Of a DNA stretch of 44,138 nt, positions 7,930 through 17,099 are shown in pieces. The stretch covers positions 1 to 44,138 of the forward strand of contig DSAB01000039.1 in the NCBI GenBank assembly GCA_011388275.1, given 5' to 3'. Source of the DNA: a bacterium (GTDB lineage Bacteria; Zhuqueibacterota; QNDG01; DSAB01). The notes beneath the pieces were generated by a model. The model ran no database searches. It worked only from the letters and a program-made list of their open reading frames with translations, and had not been told where the DNA came from. Position numbers and translations under genes: made by a program. Position 1 is the stretch's first letter; each line of letters starts with the position of its first letter.

Positions 7930-9276
7930 ATGAATAATCACCGGATGGCACATATAACGAATAAACTGTCACGACGGAAGTTTTTTCGAATCGGAGGAGC
8001 GGCTGTTGCGGGTGGCTCACTGAGCCTGATCCAGGGATGCGGCCGTTCAGAAGGCATGATTCGAAAATACCGGACTCTGGGACGAACCGGATTCAAGGTT
8101 TCCGATATCGGATTCGGTACCGGAAGGTTGAGGGATCCCGTTTTGGTGCGTTATGCTTATGACAAGGGTATCAACTATTTTGATACCGGAGAATCCTATG
8201 GCCGGGGAGCTTCGGAAAGCGCCATCGGCGAAGCCCTGAAAAATATGGACCGAACCCGAATATTCATTACCACCAAGCTCAATGTCAGTGAAAAGGATAC
8301 TTTGGAAACGATTTTGGAACGGTTTCAAAAGTGCCAGGAACGGCTGAACACGGGTATGATTGATGCGTTGTATTTGCATAATCCTTCGTCCAGGGAAATC
8401 CTGAACCATTCGGCTTTTCATGAAGCGGTCAGTCGGCTTAAAGGGGATGGAAAGATCCGTTTTATCGGTGTTTCCTGCCATGGGCCGCAGGGGCCCGGAT
8501 CCATGGCCGAGATTTTATGCGCGGCTGCGGAGGACGGCCGTTTTGATCAGATGCTGCTGGTCTACAATTTTATGAATCATGAAGAAGGCAGCCGGATCCT
8601 GGACGCTTGCAGAAAAAACAATGTCGGCACAACGGCCATGAAGACCGCTCCGGGCATTTTCAAGGCCGAATCATTCGATCCCGAAAACTTGAGCAGCGAA
8701 CAATCCGAATGGCTGAAACGGCAGGTTGAGCGGGGAATGTCACGGGAACAGGCTGTTGAACGTCTGCAGAATTACCAACAGGGTCAAAGGGAGACTTACG
8801 AGAAAACCCTTCCTTTTATCGAGGCTCATGGTATCGATTCGGCCGATCACCTTCGGCTCGCCGCAATACAGTGGGTGCTGGCTGATAAAAGAATGAACAC
8901 GGCCTGCGTTTCAATGAACAGTTTTGATGAAATCGACAAGGTGGTCGGCATATCGGGCACTGCGCTGACACGTTCGGAAGCCGATAATCTGAAACAGTAT
9001 GCCGCTGCATTCAGCCATCGCTATTGCAGACATGGATGCAATCTCTGTTCGAGCGCCTGCATTCACGGGCTGCCGGTCAATGACATCATGCGTTTTGTCT
9101 ATTATTATGAATTTCATGGTGATCAGAAGAGCGCCATGCAGGAGTATCGTAATCTGAGTAAACGAAACGGTTCGCTTTGTACAGACTGTACGGCACCCTG
9201 TCTGGATGCATGTCCACACGGTTTTGATGCCCAGATCGGTCTGGTTCGGGCTCATAAAATGCTGACCCTGGCGTAG
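7930..9276 (+). CDS. Tat-exported aldo/keto reductase with C-terminal Fe-S cysteine clusters
   Basis: A 448-residue protein that starts with a twin-arginine signal (SRRKFFRIGG, Arg15-Arg16) ending in a possible lipobox Cys37 (IQGC). Residues about 45-345 form an aldo/keto reductase barrel with the catalytic tetrad Asp85, Tyr90, Lys116 and His150 (FDTGESYG, TTKLN, YLHNPS). The C-terminus adds about eight cysteines in CRHGCNLCSSAC and CTDCTAPCLDACPHG, an arrangement expected to bind [4Fe-4S] clusters. It probably acts in the periplasm or on the outer face of the membrane as an oxidoreductase; NADPH use there would be odd, so electrons may pass through the clusters instead. AGGGAGG precedes the start by 8 nt. 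Confidence 0.88.
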   Translation: MNNHRMAHITNKLSRRKFFRIGGAAVAGGSLSLIQGCGRSEGMIRKYRTLGRTGFKVSDIGFGTGRLRDPVLVRYAYDKGINYFDTGESYGRGASESAIGEALKNMDRTRIFITTKLNVSEKDTLETILERFQKCQERLNTGMIDALYLHNPSSREILNHSAFHEAVSRLKGDGKIRFIGVSCHGPQGPGSMAEILCAAAEDGRFDQMLLVYNFMNHEEGSRILDACRKNNVGTTAMKTAPGIFKAESFDPENLSSEQSEWLKRQVERGMSREQAVERLQNYQQGQRETYEKTLPFIEAHGIDSADHLRLAAIQWVLADKRMNTACVSMNSFDEIDKVVGISGTALTRSEADNLKQYAAAFSHRYCRHGCNLCSSACIHGLPVNDIMRFVYYYEFHGDQKSAMQEYRNLSKRNGSLCTDCTAPCLDACPHGFDAQIGLVRAHKMLTLA

Positions 9277-9329
9277 TATTCGAATAGATGGTAAAGCGGT
9301 GAAATCTGTTATCAAAACGCGAGGATAGA

Positions 9330-10142
9330 ATGATGAAACATATAACGGTTTATTTGCTGTTTGCCTGTATTCCGGTCATGGCGGCTGATTTTCCCGAGCT
9401 TAAAGGGTGGGAACCGGCCGGCCAAGTCACTGTGTACGATGCCGACAATCTTTGGGAGTATATCAACGGAGCGGCCGAACAGTTCATTGCCTATGGTTTT
9501 GAGCGGCTGCTCTCGAAAGACATATCCCGGGAACAGCTGGTTGTTACCGTGGATATCTATGATATGGGCTCGGTGCTGAACGCCTTTGGAATGTTCAGTC
9601 TGGAAAAGCCCGATACGCCTGTATTGGAAATCGGCGGAGGCGGGGTTGTTTCACCGCCCTATCAATGCCTGCTGTACAAGGACCGTTTCTACGTAAAGAT
9701 CAATACTTATGAGGGAGAGTTCACCGAATCGTCGGGACGGGAACTTTTGGAAGCCCTCGCAGAGTCTTTGCCGGGCCGCAGCGGAATTCCGGATGAGATC
9801 GGTCTTCTTCCTGAAAAAGACCGTGCGGCCGGGTCGGAAGGATATGCCCGCGAGTCGTTTCTGGGGCTCTCCCGGTTGAACAACTGTCTGTACGCACGCT
9901 ATGAAAATAAAAATACCTATCAGATCTTCATTATGCTGTTGTCTGAGCAAGAGGCCGAATCTTTGTGGAAGGATCTGGAATCCGGCTGGGAAAACCGCTC
10001 AGTCAGAGGTGATCGCATACTGGTCCGGTCAATACCCTATCGGGGCATGGTGGGAATCAAACCCTGGAGAGGAAAATTGATCGGAGTCGCCGATATACAG
10101 AGTGAAAAAGAGCTGATAAAACTCCTTCGAAGTTTAGAGTAG
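9330..10142 (+). CDS. Exported DUF6599 family protein
   Basis: A 270-residue protein with a signal peptide (KHITVYLLFACIPVMAA) and the DUF6599 signature: a WEYINGAAEQFIAYGFERL stretch early on, strands such as VVTVDIYDMGS, and GGGVVSPPYQCLLYKDRFYVK. The family is exported and has no established function; related genes are common in Deltaproteobacteria and FCB genomes, often beside redox or heme proteins. Two adjacent ATG codons (9330 and 9333) follow GAGGA; either may start. It follows the Tat oxidoreductase by 53 nt with no terminator between, so the two are probably one operon and may act in the same periplasmic process. Confidence 0.75.
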   Translation: MMKHITVYLLFACIPVMAADFPELKGWEPAGQVTVYDADNLWEYINGAAEQFIAYGFERLLSKDISREQLVVTVDIYDMGSVLNAFGMFSLEKPDTPVLEIGGGGVVSPPYQCLLYKDRFYVKINTYEGEFTESSGRELLEALAESLPGRSGIPDEIGLLPEKDRAAGSEGYARESFLGLSRLNNCLYARYENKNTYQIFIMLLSEQEAESLWKDLESGWENRSVRGDRILVRSIPYRGMVGIKPWRGKLIGVADIQSEKELIKLLRSLE

Positions 10143-10165
10143 TACAAACTGGAAACAAACCGGTT

Positions 10166-10204
10166 TAAAAAAAAATGTCCGTGCAGAAAGGTATCTGCAC
10201 GGAC
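10166..10204 (-). terminator. Terminator-like hairpin in the minus-strand orientation
   Basis: An 11-bp perfect stem (10177-10187 with 10194-10204, 6-nt loop) is flanked on its left by nine A residues (10167-10175). On the minus strand this is a stem followed by a U-tract, a classical intrinsic terminator. On the plus strand no T-run follows. No minus-strand protein gene lies to the right, so it may end a small RNA. Confidence 0.55.
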
Positions 10205-10512
10205 TCTACAAGGGGTAAATAGAAAAGGGGGTTATTCCTACATTTGAGGGAATATGCAATTCATATGCCAAAATATATTGAAATATCGTAAGGTTAGATA
10301 AAACATATTATTATGTTACGGTAAAACGGTTTTACTGCCTCATCGCGGAGATGAAAGATATTACAATTTCGTCATCACATATTTCAGAATGAATTGTCTG
10401 AAATATGTCTTTGAAAAATGATTCCGCGTATCAAAGAATGCCGATCGAACCTTCAAGGAACCTTTCATTCCCACCGATTTCTTTTCCGGATACAGAATAC
10501 GAGTAAAACTGA

Positions 10513-10541
10513 TTGACAAAAAAGCTGAAAAACACTAACTT
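10513..10541 (+). promoter_or_regulatory. Probable valS promoter
   Basis: TTGACA (10513-10518), a 17-nt spacer and TAACTT (10536-10541) are placed 48 nt upstream of the valS start codon. No T-box elements are visible in the leader. Confidence 0.5.
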
Positions 10542-10588
10542 GTTAAAATACAGACTGAGACGGTATTGACAACTTAATTAGAGGATAT

Positions 10589-13318
10589 ATGATCACTTTG
10601 GATAAAGCATACGATCCGACACAAGTCGAATCCAAATGGTCCGTTTACTGGATCGAGCATGATCTTTTTCACGCCAGGGCGGACAGCCCCAGGCCGAAAT
10701 ATACGATTGTCATTCCTCCGCCCAATGTGACAGGCATGCTGACCATGGGGCATATTCTGAACAACACGATTCAGGATCTGCTGATCCGATGGAAACGCAT
10801 GGAGGGGTATGAGACTCTGTGGCTGCCCGGGACGGATCATGCCGGCATTGCCACACAAAATAAAGTAGAAGCGGCTCTAAAAAAGGAGGGACTGTCACGT
10901 CATGATATCGGACGTGAGAAGCTTCTCGAGCGAATATGGGAGTGGAAGAATCAATACGGAGGTATCATATTAAAGCAGCTTCGTCGTCTGGGCGCTTCGT
11001 GTGACTGGAAACGGGAGCGTTTCACCATGGACGAGGGATTAAGCCGTGCCGTTACCGAAGTTTTTGTCCGTCTTTATAAAAAGAAACTGATTTACAGAGG
11101 GCGGAGACTGATCAACTGGTGTCCCCGGTGTCATACCGCGTTGTCCGATGAAGAGGCTTCTTCAAAGGATATTCAGAGCAAATTCTGGCATATCACCTAT
11201 CCTCTTGAAAGCGAAGAAGGAGAGGTTGTGGTTTCGACCACCCGTCCCGAAACGATGCTGGGCGATACGGCTGTCGCGGTTCACCCGGATGATAAGCGCT
11301 ACCGAAGTCTGATCGGAAAATCCGTAATCCTTCCACTGATGGATCGCCGGATTCCTGTTGTGGCCGATGAACACGCGAACCCTGAAAAAGGCAGCGGAGC
11401 CGTCAAGATCACGCCGGCCCATGATTTCGATGATTTTGAAGTGGGGCAAAGGCATAAACTTGATCAAATATCGGTTATCGATAAGACCGGGCGGATGAAC
11501 AAGAACGCCGGAATGTACAAAGGAATGGACCGGTTCGAAGCCCGAATGAAGATTCTGGAAGATTTGAAAGCAAAGGGACTGCTGCGGGAAGAGGAGCCCC
11601 GCACGATCCCCATACCTCACTGCTATCGATGCGATACGGTTGTGGAACCCCATCTGTCCGACCAGTGGTTCGTCAGAATGAAACCTCTGGCCGAACCCGC
11701 CGTTGAAGCCGTCCGATCGGGCCGCATCCGTTTTCATCCGAGACACTGGGAAGACACCTATTTTCACTGGATGGATAATATTCGCGATTGGTGCATCAGC
11801 CGGCAGATCTGGTGGGGACATCGAATCCCGGTCTATACTTGCCGGAACGGTCATGTTTTTGTCAATCGCGAAAAACCGGAAGTCTGCCCGACATGTGGCG
11901 ACGATCTTCCGACTCAGGATCCAGATGTGCTGGATACCTGGTTCTCTTCGTGGCTCTGGCCTTTCAGTACCCTTGGATGGCCGGAAAAAACACGGGATCT
12001 CAAAGCATTCTTCCCCACGGACACCCTGGTTACCGGGCCGGATATCATCTTTTTCTGGGTCGCCCGCATGATCATGGCTTCTCTGGAATTCATGAAAGAG
12101 ATTCCGTTCACAGACGTTTATTTCAACGGCATGATTCGTGATCTGTCTGGACGAAAAATGTCCAAGTCTCTGGGCAATTCACCGGATCCTCTCTGGCTGA
12201 TTGAAGGGGCTGACGCAAAAACCATCAGGGAGTTCTCGGCTGACAATCCTTCCTACAGAGACGGTATTCACGCCTACGGCGCCGATGCGGTGAGGCTGAC
12301 CATGGTGTATCTGACGCCTCTGGGCGGTGATATTCATTTTGATCACACACTGGTTGAATTTGGACGAAAGTTCTGCAACAAACTTTGGAATGCCGCCCGG
12401 TTTGTTCTGATGAACACAGACGAGACAGCGCCGGGAGGAACGGTTCAGCCCGGCACTTTGACGGGCCTTCCGGAACGGTGGATTCTAAGCCGCCTTCAGA
12501 GAACCATTGCCGATGTCAGGCGATATCTGGAAATGTTTCATTTCAACGACGCTACTCGAACCCTTTACGCGTTTGTCTGGGGCGAATACTGTGACTGGTA
12601 TCTGGAGTTGGCCAAACCCTGTCTGTACAACCGGAATGACCCGGAATCCCAACAAATGACCAGACGAACAGCCCGGGAAGTTCTGGAGACTCTTTTACGC
12701 CTTCTGCATCCGTTTATCCCTTTTATCACGGAAGAGATATGGCAGTCTCTTCCCCATGATCGGAATAAAAGCAATGCGGTTAAAAGCATCCTGCTTCAGC
12801 CGTATCCGAAGCCGGAGCCGGAATGGCTCGACGAGACCGCGGAAACGGAGATGGATCGCGTCCAGGCGGTTATTGGAGCCATACGGAATATTCGAGGAGA
12901 GATGAATGTGCCTCAGGATACCAAGGCGCCGGTCATGATCCGAGGCGGACGCGATCAAACGGCATTGATCGAGGCGTCCGCGGTCTATCTGGAAACTCTG
13001 GCGCAGGTTTCCATGCTGACCGTTGGAGAGAAACTCGAGAAACCGGCTCACTCGGCAACGGCTCTGGCGCAGAATCTGGAAATTTTTCTTCCTTTGGAGG
13101 GAATCATTGATATTCGCCGGGAGAGGGAACGCATTGAAAAAGAGCTGCAGCGTATGGAGGGTTTTTTAAAAAACCTGGAAACCAAACTGCAAAATCCCGA
13201 ATTCAATAAGAAGGCTCCCGAAGACGTGGTGTCCAGAGAGAAGAAGAAACATGACGATTTTCAAGAGAAGATCAACAAGCTTCGGCATACACTCTCCCTG
13301 CTGGATGAAGCGTCTTGA
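10589..13318 (+). CDS. valS: Valyl-tRNA synthetase
   Basis: A 909-residue class Ia aminoacyl-tRNA synthetase that charges tRNA-Val. The ATP-binding HIGH equivalent is PPPNVTGMLTMGH (about 44-55) and the KMSKS loop is at residues 523-527 (GRKMSKSLGNS). Between them lie the editing domain, with the conserved STTRPETMLGDTAVAVHP stretch, and the WCISRQIWWGHRIPVY signature. An anticodon-binding domain follows, and the end (about 840-909, rich in RERERIEKELQRMEG) is the coiled-coil tRNA-binding arm typical of ValS and absent from IleS. Length and motif order are normal. It heads a run with the DUF4139 gene (39 nt later) and recG. Confidence 0.97.
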   Translation: MITLDKAYDPTQVESKWSVYWIEHDLFHARADSPRPKYTIVIPPPNVTGMLTMGHILNNTIQDLLIRWKRMEGYETLWLPGTDHAGIATQNKVEAALKKEGLSRHDIGREKLLERIWEWKNQYGGIILKQLRRLGASCDWKRERFTMDEGLSRAVTEVFVRLYKKKLIYRGRRLINWCPRCHTALSDEEASSKDIQSKFWHITYPLESEEGEVVVSTTRPETMLGDTAVAVHPDDKRYRSLIGKSVILPLMDRRIPVVADEHANPEKGSGAVKITPAHDFDDFEVGQRHKLDQISVIDKTGRMNKNAGMYKGMDRFEARMKILEDLKAKGLLREEEPRTIPIPHCYRCDTVVEPHLSDQWFVRMKPLAEPAVEAVRSGRIRFHPRHWEDTYFHWMDNIRDWCISRQIWWGHRIPVYTCRNGHVFVNREKPEVCPTCGDDLPTQDPDVLDTWFSSWLWPFSTLGWPEKTRDLKAFFPTDTLVTGPDIIFFWVARMIMASLEFMKEIPFTDVYFNGMIRDLSGRKMSKSLGNSPDPLWLIEGADAKTIREFSADNPSYRDGIHAYGADAVRLTMVYLTPLGGDIHFDHTLVEFGRKFCNKLWNAARFVLMNTDETAPGGTVQPGTLTGLPERWILSRLQRTIADVRRYLEMFHFNDATRTLYAFVWGEYCDWYLELAKPCLYNRNDPESQQMTRRTAREVLETLLRLLHPFIPFITEEIWQSLPHDRNKSNAVKSILLQPYPKPEPEWLDETAETEMDRVQAVIGAIRNIRGEMNVPQDTKAPVMIRGGRDQTALIEASAVYLETLAQVSMLTVGEKLEKPAHSATALAQNLEIFLPLEGIIDIRRERERIEKELQRMEGFLKNLETKLQNPEFNKKAPEDVVSREKKKHDDFQEKINKLRHTLSLLDEAS

Positions 13319-13357
13319 AGCACAATCCCGTTTGCATAAAAAATGGGGGATAGCCCA

Positions 13358-14704
13358 ATGAAAACGAACTGTATTCTTCTGATCAGCCTGTTGGCCTGGG
13401 GATCGGCCATGGGTCAGATCTCCGTAACCGTCTATAATCAGAATATGGCTTTGGTGAAGGAAGTGAGGGAGGTGGAGGTGGAAAAGGGACTCTCCCGCTT
13501 GTCCTACCGGGATGTTGCCGAGCAAATGGATCCAACATCGGTCCATTTTCGTTCTCTGACGACACCCGACCGTCTGTTCGTACTGGAACAGAATTTCGAG
13601 TACGATCTGGTGGGTGCGGTCAAGATACTCAACAAGTACATCGACCATCAGATTCAGGTAGTGCTTGAAAACGGACAGGTTTTTAACGGCGTTCTTCTGA
13701 GCAGCTCAGGCAGTCATGTCGTGATCCGTACTTCCGACGGAAAGATTCAGGTTATCAGCGCCTCCGGAATCCAGCATTTCGATTTTCCGCGCCTTCCGGA
13801 GGGTCTGATAACCCGGCCGACTCTGATCTGGAATGTTCAAAACGAGGGTCCCCGAAAACACAACACGGAACTGACCTACATGACATCAGGCATGACCTGG
13901 CATGCGGAATATGTCGGCCTGGTGAATGCCGAAGACTCGGGCATGTCCATTGGCGGCTGGGTCTCCATCGAGAATCATTGCGGCGCTTCTTTCACAGATG
14001 CGAAGCTGAAACTGGTCGCGGGTGATGTGCACCGGGCACGACGTCCGCGGGGAGACGGTTTTGAACTGGAAGAGGCTCGAATAACAGCCAGAGCGGCGCC
14101 TCAACCCTTTGAGGAGAAAGCGTTCTTTGAATACCATCTCTATACACTGACCCGTCCGGCTACGCTGAAAAATAACCAGACCAAACAGATTTCCCTGTTC
14201 CCTTCAGCCGATGTTCCGATTTCCAAGATATTTGTCTATGACGGCGTCCGTCAGGGTGAAAAAGTCCAGGTGTTTCTTGAATTCGTCAACAGTGAATCAC
14301 AGGGATTGGGTCTGCCTCTTCCCAGGGGGAAGGTCAGGATTTACAAGGAGGATCAGGACGCACAGCGTGAATTTATCGGTGAGGACTGGATCGACCACAC
14401 GCCCCGTGATGAAAAAGTCCGCCTCTTAATGGGAAACGCTTTTGATCTGAAAGGAGAGAGAAAGCAGACAGAACGAAAAACCATCACTCAAAGGTCTTTT
14501 GAAGAATCCTATGAGATTCAGCTGAGGAATCATAAAGATACGAATGTGACGATTCAGGTTGTGGAGAACCTGTCCGGTGACTGGGAAATCAGGGAATCCA
14601 CTTATCCGTATGAAAAGAGGGATGCCCGGACCGCTGTGTTTCATCTTCCGGTTCCGGCCCGGAAATCCATCACTCTTGCCTACCGAGTATTGATTCGTTA
14701 CTGA
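13358..14704 (+). CDS. Exported DUF4139 domain protein
   Basis: A 448-residue protein with a signal peptide (MKTNCILLISLLAWGSAMGQ) followed by the DUF4139 fold: an opening ITVYNQNMALVKE-like strand (SVTVYNQNMALVKEVREVEV), an early domain covering the conserved DPTSVHFRSL, and a large C-terminal beta domain (ELTYMTSGMTWHAEYVG, VSIENHCGASFTDAKLKLVAG, and ending ARKSITLAYRVLIRY). Proteins of this type are secreted or envelope-associated and their function is not established. ATG 13358 has GGGGGA 7 nt upstream and begins the signal peptide; the in-frame ATG 13343 is rejected. It lies between valS and recG and is probably transcribed with them. Confidence 0.8.
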   Translation: MKTNCILLISLLAWGSAMGQISVTVYNQNMALVKEVREVEVEKGLSRLSYRDVAEQMDPTSVHFRSLTTPDRLFVLEQNFEYDLVGAVKILNKYIDHQIQVVLENGQVFNGVLLSSSGSHVVIRTSDGKIQVISASGIQHFDFPRLPEGLITRPTLIWNVQNEGPRKHNTELTYMTSGMTWHAEYVGLVNAEDSGMSIGGWVSIENHCGASFTDAKLKLVAGDVHRARRPRGDGFELEEARITARAAPQPFEEKAFFEYHLYTLTRPATLKNNQTKQISLFPSADVPISKIFVYDGVRQGEKVQVFLEFVNSESQGLGLPLPRGKVRIYKEDQDAQREFIGEDWIDHTPRDEKVRLLMGNAFDLKGERKQTERKTITQRSFEESYEIQLRNHKDTNVTIQVVENLSGDWEIRESTYPYEKRDARTAVFHLPVPARKSITLAYRVLIRY

Positions 14705-14727
14705 ATCGCATCCGCCCGCCCGATTGT

Positions 14728-16824
14728 ATGATGACATTGAATTCCCTGATACTTGAGACCCCCGTTCAGTACGTCAAGGGGATCGGTCCAAAGCGGGCCG
14801 CTCTTTTGGCCCGGGCGGGAGTGCGTACGGTAGAGGATCTGCTTCATTATTATCCCCGACGATATCTGGATCGAAGCCGTGTGGTTCCTATACGTTCTCT
14901 CGCAGCCGGCGATCAAGTGACGGTCGTCGGCACAGTTTTGTCCAGGGAAGTTCGCCGGGGACGCCGAAACCGGTTGATCGTTTCTGTGGGTGACGGCACG
15001 GGCATCCTGCAATGTGTCTGGTTTCAGGGTATTTCGTACCTGTCCGATGTTTTCAACAACGGCGAAACCGTGGCATTCAGCGGCAAGGTGACTGTATACC
15101 GAGGTCCCCAGATGGTGCACCCGGAGTATGACCGGCTGTCCGAAGCGGATGAAAATAATCCTCTGAATACAGGAGGAATCATTCCGCTCTACCCTTCGAC
15201 AGAGGGATTGCGTCGGGTGGGACTGGACAGCAGGGGTTTCCGGCGTATTTTGGGAGCCGTTCTGACCGGAGTTGAGGGAAACATTCATGAGATCCTGCCG
15301 AAGAGGATCATTGAGCGATGCCGTCTCGTTTCTATCGGGCAGGCGCTGTCACAGATCCATTTTCCGAACGATGAAGACTCTCTTCAAGCTGCGCAGAGAC
15401 GCTTGAAATTCGATGAACTGTTCTTCCTTCAACTGGTTCTGGCTCATCAAAAAATGTCCCGAAGCCAGGAACAGGGAATCGCATTTGATCAGCCGAAACC
15501 CCTGACACGTCGGTTCCTGTCCGGACTTTCCTTTCACCTCACAGGGTCTCAGCAGCGTGTGATCGATGAGATAGAGGCGGACATGGCCGCGCCGCGGCGA
15601 ATGAACCGGCTTCTTCAGGGTGATGTCGGATCAGGCAAGACCGTTGTGGCTATGGCCGCTCTTCTCGGGGCCATTGACCACGGTTATCAGGCCGCCTTGA
15701 TGGCTCCTACTGAAATACTGGCCGAGCAGCATTATATGACATTACGGGAGTGGGCCGATGATCTGGGAGTCCGAATCGCTTTATTAAAGGGAGGACAGAA
15801 AAGCGGAGAACGGCAGACCGTGCTCGAAGATTTGAGCCGGGGAACCGTACAGCTGATCATCGGGACGCACGCACTGGTTCAGGAAAAGGTCATTTTTTTC
15901 TGTTTGGGTGTCGTCGTTATCGATGAGCAGCATCGTTTTGGTGTTTTGCAGCGCGCCAAGCTTCGGCTCAAAGGATGGAAACCCGACGTGCTGGTTATGA
16001 CAGCGACACCCATTCCCAGAACGCTGGCTCTGACTCTGTACGGCGATCTGGATGTGTCCGTGCTCGATGAGATGCCTTCAGGACGGATACCGGTGCGGAC
16101 CTATTGGAGAACTCACGACCGGCGCGAGAAAGTCTACGCGTTTCTTCATGAAGAAGTCCTGAAAGGCCGTCAGGCTTATGTGATATTTCCCCTGGTTGAA
16201 GAGTCGGAAAAGCTGGATCTGGCCGCCGCGACGGAGGGTTATCAGGCGCTGACTGTGCATTTTCCCGATTTGCGAATCGCGCTCCTGCATGGGCGTATGA
16301 AATCGGAAGAGAAGGAAGAAACCATGAAGGCGTTCAAGGCCGGATTGGTCCAGGTCCTGGTTTCCACAACCGTGGTGGAGGTTGGTGTGGACGTTCCAAA
16401 CGCCACGATCATGGTCATCGAGCACGCCGAGCGTTTCGGTCTCACCCAGCTCCATCAGCTGAGAGGCCGTGTCGGACGTGGAACGCATGCGGCCAGCTGT
16501 ATTCTCCTCAGCTACGGACGCCTCACGGATGATGCGGTAAGAAGACTCGACACCATGGAGAAAAACCATGACGGCTTGCGCATCGCGGAAATCGATCTGG
16601 AGATCCGCGGACCCGGTGAACTGAGCGGAACGCGGCAGCATGGCGATCTGGGGCTGCGAATCGCCAATTTGATCACCGATGGAAAGCTGCTCGAGCTGGC
16701 CAGACGGGAAGCGTTTGATCTGACAAATTCGGATCCGAAGCTCAGAAGACAGGAGCATGTCAAAACCCGGGAAGCGCTGATGAAAAGGAGTAAACATCAA
16801 TACGGTCTGCTGCAAGTCGGCTGA
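14728..16824 (+). CDS. recG: ATP-dependent DNA helicase RecG
   Basis: A 698-residue helicase that reverses stalled replication forks and processes branched recombination intermediates. The N-terminal wedge domain begins with VQYVKGIGPKRAALLARAG, the helix-hairpin-helix-like RecG start, and contains an OB fold (about 65-140). The SF2 motor follows: Walker A GDVGSGKT (298-305), DEQH box (399-402) with HRFG, TATPIPRTLALT, and motif VI QLRGRVGRG. A C-terminal RecG segment with GPGELSGTRQHG completes it. The length matches the family. Two adjacent ATGs (14728 and 14731) are possible starts; no strong ribosome site is visible, fitting translation from a multi-gene message 23 nt after the upstream stop. 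Confidence 0.96.
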   Translation: MMTLNSLILETPVQYVKGIGPKRAALLARAGVRTVEDLLHYYPRRYLDRSRVVPIRSLAAGDQVTVVGTVLSREVRRGRRNRLIVSVGDGTGILQCVWFQGISYLSDVFNNGETVAFSGKVTVYRGPQMVHPEYDRLSEADENNPLNTGGIIPLYPSTEGLRRVGLDSRGFRRILGAVLTGVEGNIHEILPKRIIERCRLVSIGQALSQIHFPNDEDSLQAAQRRLKFDELFFLQLVLAHQKMSRSQEQGIAFDQPKPLTRRFLSGLSFHLTGSQQRVIDEIEADMAAPRRMNRLLQGDVGSGKTVVAMAALLGAIDHGYQAALMAPTEILAEQHYMTLREWADDLGVRIALLKGGQKSGERQTVLEDLSRGTVQLIIGTHALVQEKVIFFCLGVVVIDEQHRFGVLQRAKLRLKGWKPDVLVMTATPIPRTLALTLYGDLDVSVLDEMPSGRIPVRTYWRTHDRREKVYAFLHEEVLKGRQAYVIFPLVEESEKLDLAAATEGYQALTVHFPDLRIALLHGRMKSEEKEETMKAFKAGLVQVLVSTTVVEVGVDVPNATIMVIEHAERFGLTQLHQLRGRVGRGTHAASCILLSYGRLTDDAVRRLDTMEKNHDGLRIAEIDLEIRGPGELSGTRQHGDLGLRIANLITDGKLLELARREAFDLTNSDPKLRRQEHVKTREALMKRSKHQYGLLQVG

Positions 16825-16868
16825 AACACTGTGAAAGCTTATCAGCAAGCCCGGGAAGGAACCAATCA

Positions 16869-17036
16869 ATGGACATTGCGTTTAACCGAAGTGTTTTCAG
16901 CGTTTTCTCCAAAACCATCGAACAGAGGCACCATGACATTCGAGCGGAGTTTTCCCGTTTTGCGGGCTTAGAGAGTCTTTGCGCACTGCGCGGCCGCAGG
17001 AGCCCGGGAAATCGGCTGCGGGCAAGTATTTCTTGA
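16869..17036 (+). CDS. Possible 55-residue small protein
   Basis: A short frame with ATG 16869 and AAGGA 7 nt upstream encodes a basic peptide (MDIAFNRSVFSVFSKTIEQR at its start). No family is recognised. The decamer AGCCCGGGAA occurs both just before it and near its end. It overlaps the promoter-like sequence of the next gene by a few bases. The ribosome site is the only support. Confidence 0.2.
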   Translation: MDIAFNRSVFSVFSKTIEQRHHDIRAEFSRFAGLESLCALRGRRSPGNRLRASIS

Positions 17037-17061
17037 TTTCATGGAAAATTTGGCGTATCTT
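17033..17061 (+). promoter_or_regulatory. Probable promoter of the DUF2723 gene
   Basis: TTGATT (17033-17038), a 17-nt spacer and TATCTT (17056-17061) lie about 40 nt upstream of the start codon and would open the envelope glycosylation block. Confidence 0.5.
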
Positions 17062-17099
17062 TTTCGTGTTTACACACTGAAAGATTTCAGGAGGAATGG

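Larger units (their letters stand above)
10143..10588. other. AT-rich intergenic region with five hairpins
   Basis: No gene is supported in these 446 bases. Hairpins are visible at 10177-10204 (11 bp), 10233-10254 (6 bp), 10287-10320 (two nested stems of 5 and 6 bp), 10321-10335 (6 bp) and 10377-10408 (12 bp, perfect). The valS promoter lies at the right end. The density of structure suggests a small RNA or an untranslated control element; see findings. Confidence 0.5.

Noticed and set aside
10410-10588. T-box riboswitch in front of valS
   Set aside because: Such elements are common before valS in Firmicutes, but the conserved antiterminator bulge sequence and a terminator just before the gene are missing.
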